Source of the DNA: Bacteroidales bacterium
GTDB lineage: Bacteria; Bacteroidota; Bacteroidia; Bacteroidales; UBA10428
DNA length: 48,171 nucleotides
Assembly: GCA_016926235.1 (NCBI GenBank)
Contig: JAFGOZ010000379.1
Location: 1-48,171, forward strand
Direction: 5' to 3'
Both the position numbers and the translations under genes were made by a program. Positions 35,497-45,047 of the stretch are shown here, piece by piece (positions within the stretch are counted from its first letter, which is position 1; each line of letters starts with the position of its first letter). The notes under the pieces are model-generated. The model made no database searches and was not told the DNA's origin. It worked only from the letters and a program-made list of their open reading frames with translations.

Positions 35497-36992
35497 AAGA
35501 ATTTTATATAAATGACAAATTAATATTCATGAAAGCAAAACAAAACAAAGTATCGGTTGGCGAAAAAATAGGATATAGCCTTGGAGATCTAGCAGCTAAC
35601 CTTGTTTTTCAGACATTAGTCACATTTATTGCTTATTATTACACTGATGTATATAAACTTGAAGCCAAAACTGCTCAATGGGTCATTGGTACATGTGGAA
35701 TTATAGGAGGAGTAATTTTTGGTCCTATTATGGGTATCATAGCCGATCGTACCAAAACCAGGTGGGGTAAATACAGGCCCTGGGTACTGATTACATCAGT
35801 TCCTTTTGCAATTGTAATTTTTTTGACCTTTACAACACCCGGTTTCAGTTACAATGGCAAAGTAATATATGCCTTTATTACATATTTGTTTTTAGTGAGT
35901 TTGTATACTGCTAATAACCTGCCTTATTCCTCTTTAAGCGGGGTTATTACAGGCGACATGAAAGAAAGGAACAGCCTTTCCAGTTATCGTTTTGTCGCTG
36001 TTATGATTGCCCAGTTTATCATCCAGGTTCTTTTGCGTCCTTTGGTTCTGGTAATAGGGAAAGGGAATGAAGCTGTTGGTTTTGAAAAAATCATGATGGT
36101 TTTTGCAATAGCTTCAGTAATATTATTTGTAATAACATTTCTTACTACCAGGGAACGAGTGGTTGTTGAGACGGAATCAAATTCAAGTATTAAACAGGAT
36201 CTATCCGATTTAATAAGAAACCGACCATGGGTAATTATGCTTTTTGTAACCATTTTTATCTTTATTACACTCTCATTAAAAGGAGGAACATATGTATATT
36301 ATTTTAAATATTATGTTGATAGTGGACAAATGGCCAGTTTTCTGGATAAAATAGGATTTAACGGATTAATTGAATCAATTCAAAGAATGTGGCCAAATTT
36401 TAAATGGCCAGAGGAAGTTGATGCTTCAGCATTCGGTTTATTTAATGGAAGTGGCATTATCATGATGATTTTGGGAATCCAGTTTTCAAAACCATTAGCT
36501 GATAAATTTGGAAAGAGAAATATTTTTGGGATATTTCTCTTCATTTCTGCTTTATTCTTACTTGTATTTGTATTTATTCATCCCCAGAATATAAAATGGA
36601 TGTTCATTTCGCAAATATTACATGGCCTGACATACGGTGTTACAATACCAATTTTATGGGCTATGATTGCTGATATTGCAGATTACTCTGAATGGAAAAA
36701 CCACAGACGCGCAACAGCTATCATTTTTTCCGCAATGATCCTGGGATTAAAAGGTGGACTTACGATCGGCGGAACACTGGTGGTGACATTTCTGGATAAA
36801 TTTGGGTATGACAGTGCTCTGGAAATTCAACCGGAGTCTGCAGTGACAGGAATGAAATTAATGATTAGTGTATTTTCCTTTATTGCTTTCTTTATCCCTT
36901 GTGTGCTATTATTCTTCTATAAAATCAATAAAAAAATGGAAGCTGAAATCGAAGAAGAATTAAAAGCCCGAAGAATTCAATATAATAACTAA
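35493..36992 (+). CDS. GPH-family sugar:cation symporter (XylP/XynB-like)
   Basis: Inner-membrane transporter of the glycoside-pentoside-hexuronide family, moving short xylosides or aldouronic acids into the cytoplasm. The opening GEKIGYSLGDLAANLVFQ, the loop GIIADRTKTRWGKYRPW and NNLPYSSLSGVITGD are typical, with about twelve membrane segments. An extended loop between the middle segments (about 275-305, including IQRMWPNFKWP) is seen in some Bacteroidota members. The first ATG overlaps the GH115 stop. An internal ATG at 35529 (MKAKQNKVSVGEK) matches the usual family start and is a fair alternative. It precedes GH10 and the cytoplasmic GH43, which would cleave the imported products. Confidence 0.93.
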   Translation: MKEFYINDKLIFMKAKQNKVSVGEKIGYSLGDLAANLVFQTLVTFIAYYYTDVYKLEAKTAQWVIGTCGIIGGVIFGPIMGIIADRTKTRWGKYRPWVLITSVPFAIVIFLTFTTPGFSYNGKVIYAFITYLFLVSLYTANNLPYSSLSGVITGDMKERNSLSSYRFVAVMIAQFIIQVLLRPLVLVIGKGNEAVGFEKIMMVFAIASVILFVITFLTTRERVVVETESNSSIKQDLSDLIRNRPWVIMLFVTIFIFITLSLKGGTYVYYFKYYVDSGQMASFLDKIGFNGLIESIQRMWPNFKWPEEVDASAFGLFNGSGIIMMILGIQFSKPLADKFGKRNIFGIFLFISALFLLVFVFIHPQNIKWMFISQILHGLTYGVTIPILWAMIADIADYSEWKNHRRATAIIFSAMILGLKGGLTIGGTLVVTFLDKFGYDSALEIQPESAVTGMKLMISVFSFIAFFIPCVLLFFYKINKKMEAEIEEELKARRIQYNN

Positions 36993-37117
36993 TAAATCTA
37001 AATAAATGAAACAACCATGATAAACCTTTTAATATACACGAACATGATCATGAGTAAATCATCTGTTCAGATTAAAGTTTACTGGATGTTCCAGCTAACA
37101 AAAAAAAACTTATACTG

Positions 37118-38257
37118 ATGAAAAGATTAAAAAAATCTATGTACTGCCTAAGCACAGTATTTACATTGCTAATTATTGCAGGATGTGCAGAAAAAAAACA
37201 ACAGGTAACTAACCTTAAAGATGCATTTAAAAACAAATTCTATATAGGAGTAGCGATGGATTCAATGCAAATTATTGGTGAAGATACTTTGTCATTAAAG
37301 ATTGTTAAAGACCATTTTAATTCCATTGTTGCAGAGAATTGTATGAAAAGTGAAGTCATTCAACCTATTGAAGGACAGTTTAATTTCGAACTTTCAGATA
37401 AATTCGTAGAATTTGGTGAACAAAATAATATGTTTATCATCGGTCATACGCTCATTTGGCATTCTCAGGTGCCCAAATGGTTTTTTGTTGATTCATTGGG
37501 AAATGACGTTTCTCGTGAGGTATTAATAAACAGGATGAAAAATCACATTCAAACCCTGGTTAGCAGATATAAAGGCAGAGTGAAAGGATGGGATGTGGTA
37601 AATGAAGCCATTCTTGATGATGGATCATGGAGAACAAACAAATTTTATGATATTATAGGTGAAGGCTATATAAAAATGGCTTTCCAATTTGCCCATGAAG
37701 CGGACCCTGATGCTGAATTATACTATAATGATTATTCAATGACCAAAGAAGGAAAAAGAAATGGCGTGGTCAGTATGGTTAGAAAATTGCAGGAAGAGGG
37801 TATAAAAATAGACGGTATTGGTATGCAGGCACATTGCGTTATGGATTATCCTTCAATAATGGAATTTGAAAAAAGCATTTTAGCGTTTGCTGCATTAAAT
37901 ATAAATGTAATGATAACCGAACTTGATTTATCCATATTACCACAACCGGAAGATGATTCCAGAGCGAATGTATCAATTTCTTATGAATATCAGCAAACAA
38001 TGAATCCATATGTGAGTGACTTGCCGGAATCGGTATCTCTGGCACATCAAAAAAGGTACCTTGAGTTATTTAAATTGTTTATTAAACACCATGATAAAAT
38101 AAGCAGGGTAACTCTTTGGGGTGTTACCGACAACCAGTCCTGGAAAAACAACTGGCCAATCTATGGACGCAAAGATTATCCTTTGTTGTTTGACAGGCAA
38201 TATCAACCAAAACCCTTTGTAAATACAATAATCAATGAAGCTATTAGTGTGGAATAA
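37118..38257 (+). CDS. GH10 endo-xylanase, single-domain lipoprotein
   Basis: A compact xylanase that probably trims imported xylo-oligosaccharides. A lipoprotein signal ends in LLIIAGC. The GH10 barrel fills the rest: [27 protein letters not shown], acid/base E163 in [12 protein letters not shown], nucleophile E268 in VMITELDLS, and [13 protein letters not shown] near the end. It has no binding module and no T9SS tail, unlike the GH10 at 11849-13948, so it is expected to stay on the membrane as a lipoprotein. It lies 125 nt after the symporter gene, without a recognisable operator, and 55 nt before GH43. A similar GH10 next to a GPH transporter and GH43/GH67 genes is a common arrangement in Bacteroidota xylan loci. 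Confidence 0.95.
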   Translation: MKRLKKSMYCLSTVFTLLIIAGCAEKKQQVTNLKDAFKNKFYIGVAMDSMQIIGEDTLSLKIVKDHFNSIVAENCMKSEVIQPIEGQFNFELSDKFVEFGEQNNMFIIGHTLIWHSQVPKWFFVDSLGNDVSREVLINRMKNHIQTLVSRYKGRVKGWDVVNEAILDDGSWRTNKFYDIIGEGYIKMAFQFAHEADPDAELYYNDYSMTKEGKRNGVVSMVRKLQEEGIKIDGIGMQAHCVMDYPSIMEFEKSILAFAALNINVMITELDLSILPQPEDDSRANVSISYEYQQTMNPYVSDLPESVSLAHQKRYLELFKLFIKHHDKISRVTLWGVTDNQSWKNNWPIYGRKDYPLLFDRQYQPKPFVNTIINEAISVE

Positions 38258-38312
38258 CCAGTTCTCAAATTCAAATTAGAAAGAAGTAATATTAAATTCA
38301 ACATAAATAGAA

Positions 38313-39290
38313 ATGAAGATCAAAAAAAGATATTTATTCCCCAATGACTATATGGCAGATCCTTCCGTACATGTCTTTAATGAAAGGTTATACATTTATC
38401 CCTCTCATGACAGGGAAAGTGGCATTCCTGAGAATGATAACGGTGACCATTTTGATATGAATGACTACCATGTGTTATCATTAGATGATGTAATGAATGG
38501 TGAAGTAACCGATCATGGGATTGTCCTGTCTGTAAATAAAATTCCATGGTCGGGCAGACAACTATGGGATTGTGATGTTGCCTTTAAAGAGGGGATATAT
38601 TACATGTACTTCCCCCTTAAAGACAAAAATGATATTTTCAGGATTGGTGTTGCCGTAAGCAATAGCCCGGGAGGGCCTTTCGTCTCAAATACCGACCCTA
38701 TCAAAGGCAGCTATAGTATTGATCCTGCTATTTTAGATGATAGTGATGGTAACTATTATATGTACTTCGGAGGTTTATGGGGAGGACAATTACAAAGGTA
38801 TAAAGATAACAAAGCACTAGAAAATGCTAACCTGCCAGAAGGAAATGAACCTGCCCTGCCTTCAAGAGTAGTTCGCTTATCAGATAATATGATGGAATTT
38901 GCAGAGGATCCCAAACCCGTTTTTATTTTGGATGAATCAGGAAATCCTTTAAAAGCTAGTGATACTGAAAAACGCTTTTTTGAAGCTTCATGGGTACATA
39001 AATATAAAAACAAATATTATTTCTCCTATTCAACCGGAGATACCCATAATATATGTTACGCAATAGGAGATAATCCTTATGGACCATTTACATACAAAGG
39101 GATTATTTTAACGCCGGTGGCAGGATGGACAACTCATCATTCTATAGTTGAATTTAAAGGTAAATGGTATTTATTTCATCATGATTGTGTCCCATCCAAG
39201 GGCAAAACATGGTTACGTAGTTTGAAGGTTTGCGAATTACACTACAATAATGATGGTTCTATACAGACCATTTTGGGAATGGATGATTGA
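38313..39290 (+). CDS. Cytoplasmic GH43 beta-xylosidase (subfamily 1-like)
   Basis: Hydrolyses short xylo-oligosaccharides to xylose (or removes arabinose) in the cytoplasm. There is no signal peptide. The 325 residues form a single five-bladed propeller with the acidic triad in YMADPSV, SIDPAIL and RFFEASWVH, and with GWTTHHSIVEF near the end, as in GH43_1. It is the last gene of the GH67-led operon, so import by the GPH symporter and cleavage by this enzyme are encoded together. The 342 nt after it separate it from the FAS1-SusCD operon. No strong terminator was seen. Confidence 0.93.
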   Translation: MKIKKRYLFPNDYMADPSVHVFNERLYIYPSHDRESGIPENDNGDHFDMNDYHVLSLDDVMNGEVTDHGIVLSVNKIPWSGRQLWDCDVAFKEGIYYMYFPLKDKNDIFRIGVAVSNSPGGPFVSNTDPIKGSYSIDPAILDDSDGNYYMYFGGLWGGQLQRYKDNKALENANLPEGNEPALPSRVVRLSDNMMEFAEDPKPVFILDESGNPLKASDTEKRFFEASWVHKYKNKYYFSYSTGDTHNICYAIGDNPYGPFTYKGIILTPVAGWTTHHSIVEFKGKWYLFHHDCVPSKGKTWLRSLKVCELHYNNDGSIQTILGMDD

Positions 39291-39402
39291 GAGTTTTTAA
39301 AAATTAAAAGAAAATAATATTAACACAAATGCTTGAATGATTGATGTTTATATTCAATTTTATAACATTTTTTCGAAAAGCATAGTGTTTTGATGTCCAT
39401 TT

Positions 39403-39468
39403 TGCACGTTTTTTAATAGTCATTGTTCAATTTGTTATAATCATATGACCTTAAAAAAATTATTATTG
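39403..39468 (+). promoter_or_regulatory. Divergent copy of the HTCS operator plus -7 box for the FAS1-susCD operon
   Basis: The gap 39291-39632 has no gene. The motif copy at 39403-39427 is the weakest (TGCA, then TTTTTT, then AATAGTCATTG). However, TATTATTG starts exactly 33 nt after it (39461-39468) and matches TAnnTTTG at 7 of 8 positions. The leader to the FAS1 gene would be about 160 nt. The conserved spacing makes the site credible, but it needs binding or expression data. Confidence 0.45.
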
Positions 39469-39632
39469 TATCAAAATAAATCGTTTGATTTGAACCAGTT
39501 AATAAACTATGGTTAATAATTCTCAAAAATAGTTTAACTGTTCCAAAAAAGCGATATTGAACACTACCTTAAATTCATTTTCTTTTATGCGTCTCTTATC
39601 AACTAAATACAAAACAAGATAAAACACAAGCA

Positions 39633-41756
39633 ATGAAAGGGCTACTAAAAATCATTTGTTTATTAATTCTTCTATTTTCAATATTTAATTCATGTGAATT
39701 AGATAAAGAGCTTTACCAAAAACCGGATTGGTTAGGTGGTTCAATTTTTGAAACATTAGAGAAAAAAGGCAATTATACTTCTTTTATTGAATTGGCTGAA
39801 AAGGCCGAATACAGAAATATCATTGAAAGTGATGTTTATACTGTTTTTGCTGCCGATGATGATGCATTCAAAGAGTATTTTGCCAGCAGGGGTATTGAAT
39901 CGGTTTCCCAATTATCAAAGCGGGAATGTAAGTCATTAATGGCTATGGTTTCTTTACACAAGGGTCGTTCCCGGCAACAACTTATCTATCAATTTATAAA
40001 TGACCAGTGGCAAGATTCAACAAGTGAATATTTATCACGTTTCTTTAGATGGAATGTGCCTGCTAAATATTACATACAAAAAGAAGTAGTTAAATATAAT
40101 CCCGATTATAAAGGACAGGAACTCGCGATTTTAAATGACCATAAATGGATACCATGTATTTCAAGGGATCTTTTTGGAGATATTGGAGGTAAAACAGATG
40201 GATCTGATTATTTGTATTATTTCCCAAACTCCACATGGACTGGTTTACAATGGTATAATGCCGCCGTAATCGGTCCTGAAGCAGGGTGTTCCAATGGGTT
40301 TATATATTATATCGACCAGGTTGTCCCCTTAATGCCCAGTATCGAAGAATACCTTCGAAGTAATCAGGACAAATACGGAGTTTTTTATGACCTGATGCAA
40401 CGGTTCGCAACGTATAGCCTTTCGTATGAGGAAGGACTTGATTATAGTGTTTATAGCAAAGGATATAACAATGTCATCAATATCGCATCTGAGGACGGTC
40501 CACAAAGTCTTGGTTATCAAGCCACCAATTTTTACACAGCCTATATACCCACGGATGATGTTATGCAGGAATATCTTAATAATGCTTTTTTAAATGGCAA
40601 ATATCCATCCATTGATAGTGTTCCGGTTGAGACAATTATATATTTACTTAATGGTCATTTAGCCGGAAACTGGGTGATGCCATCACAAATAAGAACTGAA
40701 TTCCTTAATCCTTATGGTGAAAATATAGATTTTGGCCTCGACGAAAATGTAACCGATGCCATACTGCTAAGTAATGGCGCCTTTTACGAATTAAATAAGG
40801 TTTTGGAACCATTGGCTTTCACAGCGGCCCCTGGTCCGTTATTTAAAGATAATAACTATTCAACCATCCTTAAGGCATTTAATGTAGTCGGTGTTATTCC
40901 AACCCTTTCCTATGCAGATGTTCCAGTTACTGTATTTGCTGCAGATAATAGTAAGCTCTTGGAATATGGCATAAGATATAACCATCTAAGGGAAGTATTT
41001 GAACAGCAAAATATTTTTGGAATATGGGAAGATATGGAAGAAGAAGATCTTATAGATTTTGTTTATGACCATATTATATATAAGGGATATGATGATTTTT
41101 CCGGTGAAGGGATAGTATATACCGCAACAGGTACTGGTGTATATTATAACGATAATACATTTATGGCCGGAGGTAACAGGGAAGCCAACGAGCAAATAGG
41201 GTTGATTGATGATATTAACAGTAATATTAATGGTGTTTTATACTTATTAGATAATCCCATTAAACCGCCAAAAGAAGATTTTGCCAGGTATATATACGGC
41301 AATGACGATTTTTCTGAGTTTTATTCACTTTTGGACAAAGCAGGTTTGGTTGACGAAATTCCTGACGAAGATAATTCTTCTTTGTATTATAAAAGATTGA
41401 AGTTTTTACAAACCTATGAAAACTGGACAGGTTTCTTGCCTGATAATGATGCAATTGTTGCTGCCGAAGCCAATAATTTAATACCGGAAGATATAGAAGA
41501 ACTTAAAAACTTTTTAAAATATCACTTTGTAGCTAATGTGGTGATTAATGATTTCAGTACCGTTTCGAATGACTATGAAACCGCTTTCGTTGACTCTGTC
41601 GGAGTACCCATGGAACTTGAGATTCAATGTGTACCAAAACAGATGGTTGTTACTGATGGATCAGGCAAAGAAATACAAATTAATCATAATACTGCAAATG
41701 TTTTTGTAAGCGATGGTATTGCACACAGAATAGATTCAGTACTTATATCTAAATAA
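39633..41756 (+). CDS. Lipoprotein with four FAS1 (fasciclin)-like domains
   Basis: A 707-residue lipoprotein (signal ending IFNSC) built from what look like four FAS1-type domains, about 35-235, 240-405, 410-550 and 555-705. Each shows parts of the FAS1 pattern: a start such as FIELAEKAEYRNII or FYSLLDKAGLVDEI, the YTVFAADDDAF or VTVFAADNSKL strand, and an end such as GFIYYIDQVVPLMP, ELNKVLEPL or GIAHRIDSVL. FAS1 domains mediate protein-protein or glycan-matrix adhesion. No enzyme motif is visible. It lies 29 nt before susC and opens the second SusCD operon, where a surface glycan-binding protein would be expected. A role in holding glycan or assembling the SusCD complex is inference. The FAS1 assignment is good for domains 1 and 3, less so for 2 and 4. 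Confidence 0.8.
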   Translation: MKGLLKIICLLILLFSIFNSCELDKELYQKPDWLGGSIFETLEKKGNYTSFIELAEKAEYRNIIESDVYTVFAADDDAFKEYFASRGIESVSQLSKRECKSLMAMVSLHKGRSRQQLIYQFINDQWQDSTSEYLSRFFRWNVPAKYYIQKEVVKYNPDYKGQELAILNDHKWIPCISRDLFGDIGGKTDGSDYLYYFPNSTWTGLQWYNAAVIGPEAGCSNGFIYYIDQVVPLMPSIEEYLRSNQDKYGVFYDLMQRFATYSLSYEEGLDYSVYSKGYNNVINIASEDGPQSLGYQATNFYTAYIPTDDVMQEYLNNAFLNGKYPSIDSVPVETIIYLLNGHLAGNWVMPSQIRTEFLNPYGENIDFGLDENVTDAILLSNGAFYELNKVLEPLAFTAAPGPLFKDNNYSTILKAFNVVGVIPTLSYADVPVTVFAADNSKLLEYGIRYNHLREVFEQQNIFGIWEDMEEEDLIDFVYDHIIYKGYDDFSGEGIVYTATGTGVYYNDNTFMAGGNREANEQIGLIDDINSNINGVLYLLDNPIKPPKEDFARYIYGNDDFSEFYSLLDKAGLVDEIPDEDNSSLYYKRLKFLQTYENWTGFLPDNDAIVAAEANNLIPEDIEELKNFLKYHFVANVVINDFSTVSNDYETAFVDSVGVPMELEIQCVPKQMVVTDGSGKEIQINHNTANVFVSDGIAHRIDSVLISK

Positions 41757-41785
41757 ACAATTCAAAAAATAACAGTTAACAAATT

Positions 41786-44700
41786 ATGAGAACTATATTG
41801 GTGTTTCGTACATTTCTAATACTCCTTTCAGTATGTATTAATATGTCAGCACAATCCAGGTTTATAATAAGCGGTCAAATCAAAGATGATATTGGACCAT
41901 TAATTGGCGTTAACATTGTTGAAATTGATAAAGACGGCCGTTTTATTTCAGGGACAATCACTGATGTAGATGGTAACTTTACTTTGACTGTGAGTAAAAA
42001 GGATGCAACTGTTCAAGTCTCATATCTTGGATATACCACCCAGGTTCTTGAACTTGCAGGCAAAACAAAACTGAATATCAAACTGGAAGAGGAATCCATA
42101 AAAATGGACGAAGTAGTGATAACAGCTGATAAAATGGGTAACGATGGTATTATCTCTGTTAGAGACAGGTCTACTGCTGTAACCAGACTCGAATTAAAAG
42201 AAATGAACGAATTAATGACCTCCTCGGTTGAAGAAATGTTACAAGGAAGGCTTGGAGGAGTCGATATTGCAGCAGTTTCAGGAGACCCAGGTGCGGGTGT
42301 AAATATCCGTATCAGGGGAACAGCCTCCCTGAATGCCCGTAATGAACCTCTGATCCTTGTAAATGGGATCCCTTATGATGCAAACATAGATGATAATTTT
42401 GATTTCGGATCAGCCGATGTAGAAAAGTTTGGCAACCTTATTGATGTTGCTCCTGAAGATATTGAATCTATTGAAGTTTTGAAAGATGGAGCTTCAACGG
42501 CGATATGGGGGTCGAAAGCTGCAAATGGAGTATTAAGTATAAAAACAAAAAGGGGGCTTAAGTCTCCTCCTATATTTACATATACTTCGAAAATTACAAG
42601 ATCTGAGGAACCAAACCCTATTCCTATGTTAAATGGTTATGAATATCCAAAACTAATAACGGATGCACATTTTAATAAGGCAATACCCAATGATCCTAGT
42701 AACTTACCAGATCCCATGGATAAAAATTATGCACAAAATACCAATTGGATTGAGGAAATTACCCGTATTGCATACACAACCAACAATAACTTTTCAGTAC
42801 GAGGTGGTGGCGAAAAAACAAGATACAATATTTCAGCCGGATATATGAGCCAGGAAGGTACTACCATTAATACCAGACTTGATAAAATAAACCTTGGTAC
42901 AGCGCTGGATTATGACTTATCCAATAAAATAAGATTGAAAACCGATGTTATGTATACCAAATACGACCAGGATGCAACGTATGACTGGGACAACTGGGAT
43001 TATAAACACACCAATGATGATGGAACGGATTTTGATAAAACTGTGCGCACTATTGCTTACAAAAAAATGCCAAACATGTCGGTATATGAAAGGGATACAT
43101 CCAATAATATTTTAGGCAATTATTTTACTCCGGAATATACCATACAAGGAAATGCAAAAGACATGTATAATCCGGTTGCTTTTGCCAATCTTGGTAAACA
43201 TAACCGTAAACAAGATAATACCAGGGCTTTGTTTAATATTAAATATCAGATTATTGAGAACCTTGTATACGAGAGTACCATCACTATGGATTTCTTTGAT
43301 CAGAAACGCAAGAAGTTCCTGCCCTTTAAGGCTATCGGATATCTTATTGATGATGATATTTCAAATCAGGCAAATGAAGAATTCCTAAAAAAGAATAACC
43401 TGCAAACTATCAATCAGCTGTACTATTCAATAAATATAAAAGACAAACACGAAATTTCTGCCCTGTTAAGGTTGAGGACAGAAGATGAAACTTCTAAAAA
43501 ATACAATATTAAAACAAGCCGGTCAGCCTCACCTTTTTTACAAGAAGCTACTGGTAATGTTGATATTGTTAGCATTGAATCCGCTTCAACAACATTTAGG
43601 TCAATTAGTAATTATGGACAGATTCATTACAAATTTGCTGATAAATATATAGCTACAGTTGGATTAAACTATGAAGGAACTTCTAAATTCAGTAAGGAGA
43701 GCCGTTGGGGAACATTTCCATCCGTATCTTTTGCTTGGAGAATAAATAAAGAACCTATTATCAATAGAATTAAAGCTATCAATGACCTTAAATTAAGGTT
43801 TAGCTGGGGTATTTCAGGAAATACACCGAGAGATAACTATTTGTATTTTAACAGTTATGATGCTAAAGCAGAATACAGCTACAATGGAATTGCCGGTGTT
43901 AAGCCTGCAGGAGTTGAACTAACCAACCTGAAATGGGAGAACATAGAACAAATTAATCCGGGTCTGACAATGTCAGCGTTTAATAATCGCGTAACATTAG
44001 AAGCAGATTACTATATTAAAACCACTACTGATCTATACCTTGATAAATATAATATACCAACATATACAGGATATACCGTAATAGCACAGAACAGTGGTAT
44101 AATGGAAAACCGTGGTTGGGAGTTTCTTACCAATATCACTTTTGTACAGAGACAGAAGCTTAATATCCAGGCAAGCTTCAATTTATCTTCTAATGAGAAT
44201 GTTGTTATCCAAATGCCTGAAAATTATGCACTTGAATATGGTAACATGCTTAATAATGGAAATTATAAAATTAATATAGAACCTGGAGGTTCCCTCGGTG
44301 GATTTTACGGATATGAATACCTTGGTGTTTATAAAGATAATACTGAGCTTGTTGCCCTGGATGCTAACGGAAATCAAATTTATGATATTGGAGATGTTCC
44401 ATTACAAATGATTCATGGTTCAGGTTATTTTTTCCAACAAGGTGACGCTAAGTATAAGGACCAAAATCACGACGGAGTTATCGATGAACTTGACCTGGTT
44501 TATTTAGGTGATCTAAATCCTGACTTAATGGGAGGATTAGGGCCAAGGGTTTCATATAATACTAAAATGGGTGAATTTGTAGTAAATGCATTTTTATACT
44601 TCAAATTAGGTCAGAAAATTATTAATCAAACCAGGATGGACACTGAAAATATGTACTATGAAGATAACCAAAGTGTGGCAGTAAATTACCGATGGAGAAA

Positions 44701-45025
44701 GCCCGGTGATGTAACTGACATGCCAAGAGCGCTAAGCGGTGAGGGTTACAACTGGATGGGATCAGATCGTTTTGTAGAAGATGGATCATTCATAAGGTTA
44801 AGGACTACATCATTCAGCTATAATCCTTCAGATGATATTTGCAAGCAGATAGGTTTAAAGGAGCTTAGACTTTTCGTTACCGCTTATAATCTTTTTACAT
44901 GGACCAAATACCTGGGGCAGGATCCTGATGTTGCACAACCCAGTGATCCTAAAATATTGCCAAAGGATAACAGCCGCACACCTCCAAGTAAGCAAATTAT
45001 TTTTGGAGCAAATATTACATTCTAA
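41786..45025 (+). CDS. susC: Second SusC/RagA-family TonB-dependent transporter
   Basis: Outer-membrane oligosaccharide importer paired with the SusD downstream. Signal peptide about 1-22 (MSAQ). A carboxypeptidase-regulatory-like domain (SGQIKDDIGPLIGVNIVEID) is followed by a TonB-box-like MDEVVITADK. The plug has VEEMLQGRLGGVDIAAVSG, IRGTASLNARNEPLILVNG and ESIEVLKDGASTAIWG. The barrel ends GANITF. It has 1079 residues and no disruption. Its plug and barrel loops differ from the SusC at 15858-18872, so the pair was not made by a recent local duplication. It is flanked by FAS1 lipoproteins on both sides of the SusCD unit. SusCs of this type with FAS1 neighbours occur in other Bacteroidota, but the specificity is not established. 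Confidence 0.95.
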   Translation: MRTILVFRTFLILLSVCINMSAQSRFIISGQIKDDIGPLIGVNIVEIDKDGRFISGTITDVDGNFTLTVSKKDATVQVSYLGYTTQVLELAGKTKLNIKLEEESIKMDEVVITADKMGNDGIISVRDRSTAVTRLELKEMNELMTSSVEEMLQGRLGGVDIAAVSGDPGAGVNIRIRGTASLNARNEPLILVNGIPYDANIDDNFDFGSADVEKFGNLIDVAPEDIESIEVLKDGASTAIWGSKAANGVLSIKTKRGLKSPPIFTYTSKITRSEEPNPIPMLNGYEYPKLITDAHFNKAIPNDPSNLPDPMDKNYAQNTNWIEEITRIAYTTNNNFSVRGGGEKTRYNISAGYMSQEGTTINTRLDKINLGTALDYDLSNKIRLKTDVMYTKYDQDATYDWDNWDYKHTNDDGTDFDKTVRTIAYKKMPNMSVYERDTSNNILGNYFTPEYTIQGNAKDMYNPVAFANLGKHNRKQDNTRALFNIKYQIIENLVYESTITMDFFDQKRKKFLPFKAIGYLIDDDISNQANEEFLKKNNLQTINQLYYSINIKDKHEISALLRLRTEDETSKKYNIKTSRSASPFLQEATGNVDIVSIESASTTFRSISNYGQIHYKFADKYIATVGLNYEGTSKFSKESRWGTFPSVSFAWRINKEPIINRIKAINDLKLRFSWGISGNTPRDNYLYFNSYDAKAEYSYNGIAGVKPAGVELTNLKWENIEQINPGLTMSAFNNRVTLEADYYIKTTTDLYLDKYNIPTYTGYTVIAQNSGIMENRGWEFLTNITFVQRQKLNIQASFNLSSNENVVIQMPENYALEYGNMLNNGNYKINIEPGGSLGGFYGYEYLGVYKDNTELVALDANGNQIYDIGDVPLQMIHGSGYFFQQGDAKYKDQNHDGVIDELDLVYLGDLNPDLMGGLGPRVSYNTKMGEFVVNAFLYFKLGQKIINQTRMDTENMYYEDNQSVAVNYRWRKPGDVTDMPRALSGEGYNWMGSDRFVEDGSFIRLRTTSFSYNPSDDICKQIGLKELRLFVTAYNLFTWTKYLGQDPDVAQPSDPKILPKDNSRTPPSKQIIFGANITF

Positions 45026-45047
45026 TCATATTGAAAAAGTAATAAAG

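Noticed and set aside
44928..45047. N-terminal extension of the second SusD overlapping susC
   Set aside because: The 40 extra residues lie within susC and precede the true lipoprotein signal; it is an open frame by chance.
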